The position numbers and the translations under genes are program-made. The notes under the pieces are model-generated. The model searched no databases. It was given only the letters and a program-made list of their open reading frames with translations, and was not told where the DNA came from. From NCBI GenBank assembly GCA_004299215.1, contig SCTD01000313.1:1-6175 (forward strand): 6,175 nucleotides of DNA. Direction: 5' to 3'. The stretch comes from Frankiales bacterium. Lineage in GTDB: Bacteria > Actinomycetota > Actinomycetes > Mycobacteriales > SCTD01. Positions 5,444 to 6,175 of this stretch are shown here, one piece after another; the first letter of the stretch is position 1; each line of letters begins with the position of its first letter.

Positions 5444-6175
5444 GTGACTTCCCTGGCCGCCCCCGCGCCGTATCGCGGCGCGGACCGGCGCGGCGTGAGC
5501 CGGACCCCGGCACTGCCGTCGCGACCGCCGGTCTGGACCGCGGCCACGGTCATCGCGGTGATGGTCGCGCTCCTGCTGGCCGGTGCCGTGGCGGTGACCC
5601 ACCCCGTGCGCGCCGAGGCGCTGCAAGACCTGCGCCAGGTGCTGCGGGCAGCGCTCCTGAGCGGGACGGGGTTGCTGCTGCTCGGCCAGTGGAAGATCAC
5701 CGGACTGGCCCGCCCCGCGCTGCTCGGCCTGGCCTTCCTGCTGCTCGGTCTGCTGTCCGACGCCGTCACGGCGCTGTCGCCGCTCATCTACGGCGGAGCG
5801 CAGCAGCCGCTGTCCGGTCCCGCCGTTCAGCTCCTGCCGGCGCTTGCTGCCGGGGTCCTCTTCCTGTGGGCCGCGCGTGCGCCCAGCGTGGACACCGCGG
5901 CGCGGCCGGCGCGGCTGCTCGCGCTGGCGCTGGTCGTCGGCGCGTTCGCGGCCGCGGCGATCCTGCTCGCGACGGTGAGCGCGACGCGCGGCGACGAGCA
6001 GGGGCTCGCGGCAGCAGGCGCTGCCTGGCGCGGTGCGCTGTGGATGACGGTGGCGCTGGTGTTCTCGCGGTCCCGGCGGGAGGCGCAGTGGCTCCTGCCC
6101 GTGCTGATGATCGCCACAGTGGCCGCCTTCCTCGACGCGACGAGCGCCTTCGCGGGAGAGCCCTTCCGTGCTGCC
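5444..6175 (+). CDS. Multi-pass membrane protein, N-terminal part (3' partial)
   Basis: An open frame runs from the GTG at 5444 to the window edge: 244 codons without a stop, with strong G/C preference at third positions. The preceding in-frame stop is at 5375-5377, and no ATG, GTG or TTG lies between it and 5444. No Shine-Dalgarno sits near 5444 (a GGGAGG at 5395-5400 is too far), so a leaderless or nearly leaderless transcript is possible. About the first 30 residues are polar and basic (cytoplasmic). Hydrophobic segments follow at about 31-52, 69-82, 91-115, 127-144, 157-178, 197-208 and 216-232, giving roughly seven membrane spans. No catalytic motif is seen in the visible part. Such an N-terminal block often precedes a kinase or other signalling domain in Actinobacteria, and its divergent position would suit a regulator of the operon. 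That is inference, and a transporter or plain membrane protein is equally possible. Confidence 0.7.
   Translation, partial: MTSLAAPAPYRGADRRGVSRTPALPSRPPVWTAATVIAVMVALLLAGAVAVTHPVRAEALQDLRQVLRAALLSGTGLLLLGQWKITGLARPALLGLAFLLLGLLSDAVTALSPLIYGGAQQPLSGPAVQLLPALAAGVLFLWAARAPSVDTAARPARLLALALVVGAFAAAAILLATVSATRGDEQGLAAAGAAWRGALWMTVALVFSRSRREAQWLLPVLMIATVAAFLDATSAFAGEPFRAA

Noticed and set aside
5353..6117. Minus-strand frames (5353-5787, 5827-6117) under the membrane protein
   Set aside because: Their translations are Arg/Ala/Ser-rich and lack domains, while the plus-strand frame gives regular hydrophobic segments and the expected third-position GC bias.

Overview
The window is GC-rich, with codons ending mostly in G or C. 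It carries an actinobacterial-type rho gene with a long Arg/Asp/Gly/Gln-rich N-terminal insertion, so it very probably comes from a high-GC actinobacterium. A Nocardioidaceae-like host is plausible from the rho N-terminus, but this is a guess from general familiarity.

Layout: (1) positions 2-1837, plus strand: transcription terminator Rho, lacking only its extreme N-terminus, which lies before the window. (2) 1838-1947: a convergent intergenic gap with a 15-bp perfect inverted repeat that probably terminates transcription from both sides. (3) 5188 down to 1948, minus strand: a compact four-gene operon. In transcription order it encodes a secreted TasA/camelysin-like protein, a SipW-type signal peptidase, a small RTX-repeat protein with a SipW-type signal peptide, and an LPFTG cell-wall-anchored protein. 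The second gene follows the first after 25 nt, the third overlaps the second by 14 nt, and the fourth overlaps the third by 4 nt (GTGA), so translational coupling is likely. (4) 5189-5443: a divergent intergenic region with two hairpins in the probable operon leader. (5) 5444 to the window end, plus strand: the N-terminal part of a multi-pass membrane protein, cut off by the window edge.

The operon is the main point of interest. SipW-type peptidases mature TasA/camelysin-family proteins, and here two substrates share an almost identical cleavage region (AAWSDFAV..DN.VGA). The last gene encodes a diverged copy of the TasA-like domain that lacks the SipW cleavage motif. It keeps four matching cysteines and has gained a Pro/Ser/Thr stalk and a sortase signal. 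My reading is a self-contained surface-assembly module: a secreted subunit, its peptidase, a calcium-binding RTX partner, and a wall-anchored paralogue that could act as base or receptor. The peptidase also carries an unusual C-terminal extension of about 110 residues that may be a cytoplasmic domain. No sortase gene is present in the window.
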